Assembly (NCBI GenBank): GCA_020437395.1
Contig: JAGQWJ010000012.1
Coordinates: 1-64,000, forward strand
Direction of reading: 5' to 3'
Length of the DNA stretch: 64,000 bases
DNA from: Ignavibacteriota bacterium
Lineage (GTDB): Bacteria > Bacteroidota > Ignavibacteria > Kapaibacteriales > UBA2268
The position numbers were made by a program, and so were the translations under genes. The notes under the pieces are model-generated. The model saw only the letters and a program-made list of their open reading frames with translations. It had not been told where the DNA came from and did not search any database. Each line of letters starts with the position of its first letter. The first letter of the stretch is position 1. Shown here one piece after another: positions 28,001 to 36,376 of this stretch.

Positions 28001-31000
28001 CTCTGATTACGTCACCAGTATCAACTGGAAGAGCTTCATATCTCTCACCTGCGAAGTAAGTAACGATATCTTCAGTTATATTGTTCGGATCGTTGATTGG
28101 AGGTCTATTGCTATATAAATCTGATACTTTACCTAATTGTCTAAAGTCAGCTTCATATTTTCTACCTGGTACAGCAGCACCTACTTCATTGTAAGCATTG
28201 TCTTCCAATTTAGCTAATAAGCTAAATCCAGCACCAAAGTTGAATAAACCTTCAGAAGTTCTTCTATAAAGTGTATTCGGATTTCTATTAGTTGAGTCAG
28301 GAACAAACTCTACTCTAGATCTGAATACTTCTCTGTAAGGAGCAGTCTCAGAAACTTGTTGTAAGTTAGTTCTGATGAAATCACCAGTAGTTTCGTTAAT
28401 TATAAAGAATACTGTTTCATTAGTAGTTTCAGGTATATGGTTGCTTCTTTCAGCAAAACCATCATAATCTGCATGAGACTCTAAGTATAGAGGATACCCA
28501 ATTGGGTGGTAGAAATTACCATCATTATCAGGCATAAACTCTGATTGTAAAGCAGTGATATAAGGGAATTTCAAATTACCATTATCATCAAGCAATCCAA
28601 CACAGTAAGGGTCTCTTGTTGTTCTTCTTACATATTTACCATCAGAAGGTTTAGCAGGAGCTACAAATCTTCTTGTTGTGTAAGGAATACCAACTGCAAA
28701 ATCCTCGATTGGAGACATAATTCTCTTAGAGTAATCAGCAGTTTTAATGTCAGTACCTTTATCATATAAATCATATACTTTACCAGACATTAACATTTTT
28801 TCGTTAATACTAGTAGCTGACGGTGTATTCTCATCGCCAGAAGCATTTTCCAATAATATTGGAGTGTAAGTATATTCATCAAATATTGATTCAAATGGAC
28901 CTTGCTCAAGTAAGTTAGCTGAGTTTCTAACAAACGGTAATGGAGAAGTGCTATCACCTGCAATAAAGAATGTTTCATTCAATGCCAATGGATAACCTAA
29001 ATCATTATTTACATCAACTGTAACGTTTGCTTGAGTTCTACCCCAGAAGTTACCATTAAGTGGGTTAGTACCACCTAGACCAAGACCAATATTACCAGCT
29101 AAAACACCTTTAGTGTTCGGAGCATCTGGTAAACGCACGATAAATCTTGCATTGTTTCCATAAACAGAGTTACCTGCAACTGGACCAGTACCTACTGGCA
29201 ATGGACCTTGCATCTCACCATAGATAACCGCACTTGCTAAATCAGAAGATGCTTCGTTTGAAGTAATTCCACCATTACCATCCATAACTATTGGACCAGT
29301 AATTGTGTTTTGTTCAACTCCAACATCAGATAAAGCAGTGTTTGCAGAAATTAAAGATTTTCCAAAAATTAATTTCAAATCAAAGTTATCAGAATAAATA
29401 GCAGCACCTGTATAAGCAGTGTTGTTCAAAATTCTTACACGGTTGAAAGATACTGAATCAGTTCTGTTAATTTGGTTAACGTCTGCGTTGTCTAAAATAT
29501 AAAGTGCACCACCAAGACCAACACCATTTTCTGGTAAGTTTGTACCTGGGTGCATTCTAGCTACGTCATAGTGACCAGCATTAGTAGGGTTAACTTCATT
29601 CCATGTTGCACCACCATCTTCCGTTTTCAATAATGTACCGTAGTCTCCTACTGCATATCCTACAGAGTTTGATGCAAAGTGAATGCCGTGTAAACCGAAT
29701 CTAGTTACATCTTCCATCAAATTCCAAGTAGCACCACCGTCAGTTGTAGTGATGATATCACCGTAAACTGTAGTAATGAATCCATTGTTTGAAGAAGTAA
29801 ATTCGATTTCAGTTAAGTTAGCAGCTGTTCCAGATGCAACAGTGTGCCATGAGTCACCACCATCAGTAGTAGATAATAATGTACCTTTCTCACCAATGAT
29901 GAAACCTTTACTTACGCTAGTAAAGAATATTTTCGTTAAATCATAGTTAGGTATTGGAGGAACAACTTCTTCCCATGTTGTACCACCATCTGTAGTACGT
30001 AGGATTAATTTGTCATCTCCTACTACGAATCCAGAATTCAAGCTACCATAATAAACCCCATTAAGGTTCTGTTGTTGTGGTTGCATTGTAGTCCATGTTG
30101 CACCAGCATCATGAGATTCGTAAATTAAACCATTGTTAGTAACAGCATATAAATCATTTTGACCAATTGAATAGAAATCATTGAATTGATTCAAAGTGTT
30201 TGTGTTGATATCAAACCAAGTGCTACCAGCATCAGTTGTTTTCTTCATGATACCTTGAGCACCAACGATATAACCAGTGTTAGAGTTTACAAACTCAACG
30301 TCTGTTAATCTGTGGTTAGTGTTTGAAGTTGGGTATTCCCATACTTCGCCACCATTTTTAAATTTAACAATAGTACCAAATAAACCTACTGCATAACCAG
30401 TTAGGTTAGAAGTAAATTTAGTAGATAACAATTGATTTCTTGTTCTAAATACACCTTCAGCAAATTGTGTAGCACCGCTACCCATTTCACCAGAAGCTCT
30501 ATTTTCATAGATTGCTTGGTTTCCTTTGAACTGAGTCAACATTCTTGAATCAGGAGGGAAAGTTAACGCATCACTATAAGTGAATACGTCGTCTCTTGAA
30601 CTCATGCCAACAGCAACATCTCTCGAATCATAAGAAATGTAATCAGCGTCTGACACAAAATATCTTCTGTTCAAGTTAAATGGCTCAACCATTGAAACCG
30701 CACCACCGTTACCATTGTATACAGTGTTGTCAACAAAATGAACACCTTTAACTAAGTTAAGATCACCACCATTAGAGTAAACAGCTCCACCACCTCTTAA
30801 TTGACCAAGGTTTTTGTCTGCTATATTCATACCAACAGTGTTGTTAGCAAATAATGCTCTTGACAATTGTACCGCTCTTTGGTAGTATGGAGGATTGCTA
30901 CTAATTGGAATTTGGAAGTGAACAGCACCACCAGCATAGCCAGCAGAGTTACCTTCAAATCTTATTGGGAATTTTCCACCATAACCAATTAATTCGTTAG

Positions 31001-33008
31001 CGTTGATACCACCAGCACCAGTTATTGAACCTTGTCTCTTAGAGTAGATCGCACCACCCCAAGAAATTGCTGAGTTTTCGTTAAACTGAATATCAAAACC
31101 ATAATCTCTTGTTTCTAATAAAGCATCAGAACCACCAATAATAGTAGTTAAAACTGGGTTTGAATTACCATCAACGTAAATCGCTCCACCAGCTCCTGAT
31201 GAGTTACCTGCAAATCTAGTTGGGTTGCCATCGCTTTCTCTTGCTGGACCACCTTTTACGAATAGTCTGTTCAAAGAGTTCTCAACGAATATTGCACCAC
31301 CCATAGAGTAAAGACCAGCAACTGAACCTACTGTTTCATCAGTTAAATACTTAGCAGCTGTCTTATTACCTTCGAAATGTCCAGCAACTTGTAGTGAAGT
31401 ATATCTACCAGCGTAGATAGCACCACCACGTGCACCGAATGAACTTCCATTTGCTTGATAGTTGTTTGCTTCGTTACCATTAGCAGTAAATGTATCTGGG
31501 TTATGGAAATCAACTTCCGTTCCACCAATCATTATACTATTGTTTATACCGAAACCTACGTCAATTTTTCTGTATTCTTGTCCTTCAGCACCAGACATAT
31601 AAACAGCACCACCAAATGCAGTGTTACCGTAAACTTGTGGATACATTGCTGGCTCATTCAATAAGTCAGAAACGATTTTTACTGGAGGATTACCAACAGT
31701 AGTTTGTCCGTAGTTTGCTAATTGAACTTTGTTGTTTCTGAAAGTCAAGTTTCTCATTCTACCTAAGTAAAGAGCTAAACGACCGTCATCATGTGCCATT
31801 CTTGCATAATCATTCAATGGCTCAGCTCCAGCTTCATCTATCAAGTCAATAGCTGGAATTGGATTGTCTTCTATAATTAAAGATGTTGAACCATCTCTAT
31901 CAGTAATATTCGGATTCTTGTTAGCAGCATAAGTACCAACTACAGAATTGATTTGTGTTCTATCGATTGTAGCAGGAATTTCAGCAGGTGCTTGTAGTAA
32001 TTGTAATGCACCACCTCTGAATCTTGCAGTATTACCAGTAAACTCTACATCTAATAACCATGTTCTAGAAGAGAAAGTAGTAATAGCACCACCGCTACCG
32101 TTTGTCAATAAGTTTAATTTCTTATTAACTGCAACCCATGGTGAGTTTGGTCCACTTTCAAAATAGATAGGGTCGCCATCTACTGTAGTGTCTTTTTTGA
32201 AATTCTCGAAAGAAGCGTTTCTGAAGAATGCAGATCTTGCACCTGGAAGTACAATAATGTGTCCCCATTCAACAGATACATTATTTATTGGTTGACCAAC
32301 AAATCTAATTTTTTCTTTAACAACATTTACTGAATGACCACCTAGTCTTGACCAAGGTTTTACATTCAAGTTTACATCATTATTAGGATCTTGGTTTAAT
32401 CTACCAGCAACAAACATAATAGCTTCTTCGAAAGTGATAATCTCTAAATTCGGATTAGCAATTATTGCAGCAGCATTAAGTGGATTTAACTCCGTAATCT
32501 GACGAGTTGTTCTGTTTAAAACAACATTAAACAAGTAATTATACTTGTTAGGGTGAACCGATCTATCTCTTACAGTATTAACGTCGATTGTACGATCTAC
32601 TGTAGTGTCCGGTGGATTGTTACCATCAAACAAGAAATAGTCAATATCCGCATAGCCTGTCCAGCTATATGGATTTTGAGGAGTTCCAGCAATACCTAAT
32701 GGGTCGATACCATGAGGATTGCCTGTATAAGTTGCTTCTGCAAAACCATCAGCGATGATTCTACCGCCGGTTGAGTCTATCAATCTCCCGTTAGGGTGAA
32801 AATAGACTACTGTACCAGGTTCAATTATCAATGTACCGCCAACCACATACTCTCTTTCGATAGTATAAATGGAATCCTTTACAAAGATTCTTACATCACC
32901 TGGAGCTATCCTTCCGGATATTTTAACGGTCTTCTGCGCATATCCTGAACTAGAAGACAGGATAAATGCGAAGGCCATGAGTACGCAAAGACGAATTAAT
33001 CGTTGCAT
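25023..33008 (-). CDS. giant T9SS adhesin, ~2661 residues, beta-helix plus YCF48-like propeller
   Basis: I chose the start at 33008 (MQRLIRLCVLMAFAF signal peptide) because GGAGG lies five bases before it. Residues ~250-830 contain many GGAIY/GGAVY units with NNS/GN patterns, as in right-handed beta-helix or POMP-type surface proteins. Residues ~866-1143 hold at least five YCF48/BNR-like repeats (GYAVGDYGTLLKTEDGGATW and relatives), likely a propeller. A second short beta-helix stretch follows, then long beta-rich domains, a He_PIG-like module near 2120 (PAWLKINPESGILYGTP), and a T9SS type A sorting domain (NVSPNPVNGESVITFNL, SSGAYSIRMNADGN). It is probably a surface adhesin or structural protein. 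Codon use is strongly biased, suggesting high expression. The gene stands alone between terminators. Confidence 0.9.
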   Translation of the reverse strand: MQRLIRLCVLMAFAFILSSSSGYAQKTVKISGRIAPGDVRIFVKDSIYTIEREYVVGGTLIIEPGTVVYFHPNGRLIDSTGGRIIADGFAEATYTGNPHGIDPLGIAGTPQNPYSWTGYADIDYFLFDGNNPPDTTVDRTIDVNTVRDRSVHPNKYNYLFNVVLNRTTRQITELNPLNAAAIIANPNLEIITFEEAIMFVAGRLNQDPNNDVNLNVKPWSRLGGHSVNVVKEKIRFVGQPINNVSVEWGHIIVLPGARSAFFRNASFENFKKDTTVDGDPIYFESGPNSPWVAVNKKLNLLTNGSGGAITTFSSRTWLLDVEFTGNTARFRGGALQLLQAPAEIPATIDRTQINSVVGTYAANKNPNITDRDGSTSLIIEDNPIPAIDLIDEAGAEPLNDYARMAHDDGRLALYLGRMRNLTFRNNKVQLANYGQTTVGNPPVKIVSDLLNEPAMYPQVYGNTAFGGAVYMSGAEGQEYRKIDVGFGINNSIMIGGTEVDFHNPDTFTANGNEANNYQANGSSFGARGGAIYAGRYTSLQVAGHFEGNKTAAKYLTDETVGSVAGLYSMGGAIFVENSLNRLFVKGGPARESDGNPTRFAGNSSGAGGAIYVDGNSNPVLTTIIGGSDALLETRDYGFDIQFNENSAISWGGAIYSKRQGSITGAGGINANELIGYGGKFPIRFEGNSAGYAGGAVHFQIPISSNPPYYQRAVQLSRALFANNTVGMNIADKNLGQLRGGGAVYSNGGDLNLVKGVHFVDNTVYNGNGGAVSMVEPFNLNRRYFVSDADYISYDSRDVAVGMSSRDDVFTYSDALTFPPDSRMLTQFKGNQAIYENRASGEMGSGATQFAEGVFRTRNQLLSTKFTSNLTGYAVGLFGTIVKFKNGGEVWEYPTSNTNHRLTDVEFVNSNTGYIVGAQGIMKKTTDAGSTWFDINTNTLNQFNDFYSIGQNDLYAVTNNGLIYESHDAGATWTTMQPQQQNLNGVYYGSLNSGFVVGDDKLILRTTDGGTTWEEVVPPIPNYDLTKIFFTSVSKGFIIGEKGTLLSTTDGGDSWHTVASGTAANLTEIEFTSSNNGFITTVYGDIITTTDGGATWNLMEDVTRFGLHGIHFASNSVGYAVGDYGTLLKTEDGGATWNEVNPTNAGHYDVARMHPGTNLPENGVGLGGALYILDNADVNQINRTDSVSFNRVRILNNTAYTGAAIYSDNFDLKLIFGKSLISANTALSDVGVEQNTITGPIVMDGNGGITSNEASSDLASAVIYGEMQGPLPVGTGPVAGNSVYGNNARFIVRLPDAPNTKGVLAGNIGLGLGGTNPLNGNFWGRTQANVTVDVNNDLGYPLALNETFFIAGDSTSPLPFVRNSANLLEQGPFESIFDEYTYTPILLENASGDENTPSATSINEKMLMSGKVYDLYDKGTDIKTADYSKRIMSPIEDFAVGIPYTTRRFVAPAKPSDGKYVRRTTRDPYCVGLLDDNGNLKFPYITALQSEFMPDNDGNFYHPIGYPLYLESHADYDGFAERSNHIPETTNETVFFIINETTGDFIRTNLQQVSETAPYREVFRSRVEFVPDSTNRNPNTLYRRTSEGLFNFGAGFSLLAKLEDNAYNEVGAAVPGRKYEADFRQLGKVSDLYSNRPPINDPNNITEDIVTYFAGERYEALPVDTGDVIRVVSRQVLWKEGVIAAYDDGLEFKIVRATLPPEFTGNIVDLQNDTIMKLVPSLDPIKRANNQMDTIYIDDFTNRIFVTEDRTYPGNYADGRDSILAITAVDSNNFYDPRALADGDNYTYLTYTWDVPSNSGLANWLQADTIYSSNPNNMKDEANGYVVLKGHPVNPYVVPGGEKVAVSAANYPPHYRTLDSMVASGLFTQEQIDKFIETYGPYFNAGSYDVDRARYLQQDTIDVAGANGWKTEYEFELFVVDQPPVYLDENYTAKTLFRYESDNVTVKDTIAVYEPTVLTCGKTNEDNPRLRANVTDKLRFQIDINTDDEIEDAYAASEHGWDFRYGRTAYGFMNKIISAGDTVVIDIVTISNEDGGTDTFIDQERPIWMADKYLYRYDDETTKDNLAADFTTFGKLNFRIDRAEVETLLEPLNRQNEEYNTDTAFVFVVNDGHGGRIEQKLEVFVNFAPTITTQSLDNAVEGFDYNYQLLDTARGIKVKDPNFHQEHTYELIYSGRGDIAKDPCYAEAGFWAETFYGADGYTPAWLKINPESGILYGTPEVGDALKDEKVIVLVTDEDGLPDLKIFDLRVEASNRGPVLALAPDVDCIDPNSSLNTDNFIYVVDKDFERDPSVTPQEKVTLVVEQPASGVELDQYILDGATIDNDSVKVNLIFTADIANVPVDADGRITVQIKATDAEGETTIMRFRLKLSDPTYFTAPVTVTNSIGAFQVLEFGIAESRVSTGDGRDGEDVGKLDHNYCEYELPPYPQQDVFDARWTLPTINGILRSIYPVSGDDSDLIYVAQIQAGGESGQTAINYPVTISWDITTVPDATDKARNPQGSTWYLRDPVSDGSYFHIKMSDPSVRSISPTYATFNIQGNIATLTITDATIKAFVIYNDVMSDVEDTQAITTNSITNVSPNPVNGESVITFNLNKAANVEFELIDEVGKVVGILGSDFFTAGEHTLNWNSRTGFGSELSSGAYSIRMNADGNTDFIKVMIVK

Positions 33009-33101
33009 AATACCTCCAATAAACAAATTATTATTAAAAAATTAACTTTTAGTTTCATTATTTTGTGTTTTTTTAATCAAATACTATTACGCATCTGAAT
33101 G

Positions 33102-33812
33102 TTAATCAATTTTTGTGCCAAGCATTGATAATCTGACTTTTGATTTGTTGCCAAATTCCGAATTCTCACTTAACTCTATTATTGATTGATATATATTTTT
33201 TGCATTATCTTTTTTACCTGCTTGCTCATAATTCAAAGCCGCGAAATACAAATATTTTGACTTCAATAAATCTTCCGTCAACTTTTCTGCAGCTTTTTTA
33301 TAGTTATCAGCAGCACTTTCTAAATTTCCTTCCTCTTCTGCTACGAATGCCAATCCTGCATAAGCACCTGATTCTACTATACTTGACTCACTATCAGTCG
33401 CCTTGTCAAAATATGTTTTGGCCTCTGAGTATTGGTTTGAATTCAAGTAAGCGTTCGCAGCATATAACGCAGCCAAATGACCTTCGTTTGTACCACTATA
33501 CTTATTCGCTATGTCAACTAAGCCAATGGCATCAATGCCAAGTGAAGTAGTTCCACCATCTAACGCTACTGCATAGTTGCCAGACTCATATTCTGGTAAA
33601 ATCTTTGACAATGCCATTGCCGCTTCTTGTGTTGCTTTCTCAGCTTGACTAGTTGAATAATAGTAGTAACCGATTGCAGCTAATACAATTACAATCACGA
33701 TACCGAATATAGTACCGTTCTTTTTTAATTTTTCTGCTGATTCATCATCTACTAATTTGTCAGTAAGCTTTGTACCAATTTTTAACTCTTCTTGTTCTTC
33801 CGAATGGGACAT
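33102..33812 (-). CDS. membrane-anchored TPR protein (YfgM/TPR_21-like)
   Basis: A 236-residue protein. A charged cytoplasmic N-terminus (about 1-32) precedes one transmembrane helix (IFGIVIVIVLAAIGYYYY, 34-51), then an exported TPR region with repeated helix pairs (LAALYAANAYLNSNQYSEAK, GAYAGLAFVAEEEGNLESAA, LYFAALNYEQAGKKDNAK). This layout matches YfgM-type ancillary proteins of the Sec/periplasmic chaperone network. It lies just upstream of the giant secreted protein, which would fit a role in export, but that is inference. The 33813-34054 gap holds a terminator for the E1 gene. Confidence 0.72.
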   Translation of the reverse strand: MSHSEEQEELKIGTKLTDKLVDDESAEKLKKNGTIFGIVIVIVLAAIGYYYYSTSQAEKATQEAAMALSKILPEYESGNYAVALDGGTTSLGIDAIGLVDIANKYSGTNEGHLAALYAANAYLNSNQYSEAKTYFDKATDSESSIVESGAYAGLAFVAEEEGNLESAADNYKKAAEKLTEDLLKSKYLYFAALNYEQAGKKDNAKNIYQSIIELSENSEFGNKSKVRLSMLGTKID

Positions 33813-33924
33813 TTTATAACCCTGTTATATTCAATTACTTAATTAAAATAAAAATACAATCCGCACAATAAAATAATTATGCACACTTTCTATTGTACCT
33901 AGCATACAAATATATAACAACAAA

Positions 33925-33953
33925 CCCGAATATCCAATTATTGAATATTCGGG
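33925..33953 (-). terminator. terminator after the E1 dehydrogenase gene
   Basis: A 9-base stem CCCGAATAT / ATATTCGGG with an 11-base loop lies about 100 bases past the E1 stop. On the minus strand it is followed by TTTGTTGTT; on the plus strand a T tract follows a few bases later. Confidence 0.55.
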
Positions 33954-34054
33954 CTCTCTATTTTTTACATTTTATTTTACCTGTGTGTAATTTTGCTGTT
34001 ACAGTGTCAGATTAATTCCACACAAATACTATGTTTTGTTTTGCACAATTAATT

Positions 34055-36328
34055 TTAAAAGTTTAAGCACTCTTCTATTTTTGATTTGACTTTATCAATA
34101 TTAATTAGTACTTCATCTTCATAAGCCTTAGCAAAACCTACTGGGCAATCCTCAGATCCTAATCTCATCACGGGTGCATCTAGATAACTAAACGCTTCTT
34201 GGCTTATAGTAGATGCAATCTCACCGCCAAAACCTCCTGTCAGCGTATCTTCGTGTACTACAACTAATCTATTAGTCTTTTTAACTGACTCAATAATTAT
34301 TTCCTTATCCCAAGGGATTAAAGATCTCAAATCTATAACTTCTACCGATACTCCTTGCTCTGCTAATTTTTCAGCCGCGAATAGGCTCATGTGAACTCCA
34401 GTTCCATAAGATGCTACAGTTATATCTGTACCTTCTCTACGTATTTTACCTTTACCGAATGGCACTACCCAATCTTCATCACTTACTGGTCCTGCAGCTG
34501 GTTTGAAATTGTACAAAAACTTTGGCTCTAAGAACATTGTTGGTCCTTTCGAACGAATACAATTTCTCAATAAACCTTGTGCATCATCTGCAAAAGCTGG
34601 TTGGACTACTCTTATACCTGGAATAGAGGTAAACACTGCTTCTAAGTTTTGTGAGTGATAAAGACCACCTTGAATATAGCCACCACTTGCCAATCTTAAT
34701 GTAACATTCGGTGAAAATTGACCTCTTGTTCTCCAATACTCGTGCGATAATTCAATTAATTGTTCCATTGCCGGCCAGAAATAATCCGCAAATTCTGCTC
34801 CTTCAATAACTAATCTTATATCTTCTCTGTATCTTGAAAAACCATTCGCAGATCCTACAATATTGTTTTCAGCAATTGGAGCATTGAATACTCTTTCTCG
34901 GCCGAACTCTTCAGGCATTCCTTTTACCACGTTGAAAACACCGCCTTTTCCAATATCTTGTCCCCACATAAAAGTATTAGGGTTAGCTCTAAATTCTTCT
35001 TTCAGAACTCTATTTATACCTTCAATGTAATTTACTTCTTCGCTATTTTTATCTAAAGGATATTCCGTTTCTGCGTCAGGTCCAGCGAATGCTTCAGGGA
35101 ATATGAAGTTTGGCCAGCTTTTTCCATCAGCATTTGGTGCTGCCTCGGCTTCATCCGCTGCATCAAATATTTTTTGTTTTATACCATCTTCTATTTCTTC
35201 TAATTCTTCTTGAGTCAGATATTTTTCTTCCAGAAGTCTATATCTAAACTGCATTAGTGGGTCACGGTCGATTACGTCCTGTATTTCTTTACTTGGACGG
35301 TAATTATCTTGCTTATCCGAATTAGAATGAGAACCAATTCTATCACAATCTGCATGGACTATTGCAGGCCCTTTGCCACTTTTTACGTACTTAACTGCTT
35401 CTTGTAAAGCTCTATGTGAGTCGAAAGCATCTCTACCATCACATTCGATGATTTTTGTATTTGGAAACCCTTTGAAATTATCAGAAACTACTAAATTTGA
35501 CGAAACGTCTTGCAATGGTACAGAAATCCCAAATTTATTGTTTTGAATTACGAATACAACTGGTGCTTTGTCAAAATCTGCACTAGCAATTGCTTCATAG
35601 AAGTAACCTTCTGCACAAGCAGATTCACCACCAGAATAGAATACAACTTCATCACCATTGTATTTTCTAATTGCTCTACCCAAACCAGCTGCGTGCTGAG
35701 AATGGTTACCAGTACAAGACGAAACATTTTGGATATTTATCTCAGGTTTAGCAAAGTGATTAGACATGTGTCTTCCACCGCCGGCAACGTCCGTATCCTT
35801 TGATAACCCATTTAGAATAATTTCCACTGGGGTCATTCCAGCTGACAAAGAAGTCATAAAGTCACGGTAATAAGGGAACATATAGTCCTTACTTGCTCTG
35901 AAAGTCTGACCCAGCGCAAGTTGAATACCATCATGACCTGCAAATGGTGCGTGGTAAGACCAACCTTTTGCCATTTTCAAATAAAGTGCCGCTTTTTCAT
36001 CCAATTTTCTGCCGAGCAATTGAAGTTTATACCAGTCAATTACTTGTTGTTTGTCATAGCCCGTGAAATCAAATTTTGAATATTGAACTACATTTACATT
36101 TTTTCCACCGAACTTCATTTTGAACTTCTTAGGAGCTGTGGATTTACTAGAAACAGCTTTTTTAGTCGTGTTTTTTGCTGTTGATTTTTTTGCAGTTGAA
36201 ACTGCTTTTTTTGCAACAGTTTTCTTAGCCGAAGTACTATTCGACTTACCATTAGTCTTTGCTACACTTGTAGTCTTCTTGACTTTACTTGTTGATTTTG
36301 CTTTGCTTTTAGCTGCTGTTTTAGCCAT
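34055..36328 (-). CDS. 2-oxoacid dehydrogenase E1, fused alpha and beta subunits, with Lys/Ala/Ser-rich tail
   Basis: A 757-residue fusion. An alpha part carries the thiamine-diphosphate region (YSGGESACAEGYFYEAI, then VIQNNKFGIS). A beta part carries GINRVLKEEFRANPNTFMWG, NAPIAENNIVGSANGFS, GLRV/GIRVVQPAFADD and a transketolase C-terminal domain (DLRSLIPWD, VVHEDTLTGGFGGE). It decarboxylates pyruvate or branched-chain 2-oxoacids for a lipoyl E2; which one is not certain. The ATG at 36328 has GGAG seven bases before it. Residues ~1-70 form a histone-H1-like tail of Lys, Ala, Ser and Thr (KKTVAKKAVSTAKKSTAKN), absent from usual E1 proteins. No E2 or E3 gene is adjacent. Gap 36341-36376 separates it from gatB on the same strand. 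Confidence 0.9.
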   Translation of the reverse strand: MAKTAAKSKAKSTSKVKKTTSVAKTNGKSNSTSAKKTVAKKAVSTAKKSTAKNTTKKAVSSKSTAPKKFKMKFGGKNVNVVQYSKFDFTGYDKQQVIDWYKLQLLGRKLDEKAALYLKMAKGWSYHAPFAGHDGIQLALGQTFRASKDYMFPYYRDFMTSLSAGMTPVEIILNGLSKDTDVAGGGRHMSNHFAKPEINIQNVSSCTGNHSQHAAGLGRAIRKYNGDEVVFYSGGESACAEGYFYEAIASADFDKAPVVFVIQNNKFGISVPLQDVSSNLVVSDNFKGFPNTKIIECDGRDAFDSHRALQEAVKYVKSGKGPAIVHADCDRIGSHSNSDKQDNYRPSKEIQDVIDRDPLMQFRYRLLEEKYLTQEELEEIEDGIKQKIFDAADEAEAAPNADGKSWPNFIFPEAFAGPDAETEYPLDKNSEEVNYIEGINRVLKEEFRANPNTFMWGQDIGKGGVFNVVKGMPEEFGRERVFNAPIAENNIVGSANGFSRYREDIRLVIEGAEFADYFWPAMEQLIELSHEYWRTRGQFSPNVTLRLASGGYIQGGLYHSQNLEAVFTSIPGIRVVQPAFADDAQGLLRNCIRSKGPTMFLEPKFLYNFKPAAGPVSDEDWVVPFGKGKIRREGTDITVASYGTGVHMSLFAAEKLAEQGVSVEVIDLRSLIPWDKEIIIESVKKTNRLVVVHEDTLTGGFGGEIASTISQEAFSYLDAPVMRLGSEDCPVGFAKAYEDEVLINIDKVKSKIEECLNF

Positions 36329-36376
36329 AACTAACTCCAAATTTCAAATTATATGTTTATTATTTTCAGTTTAATC

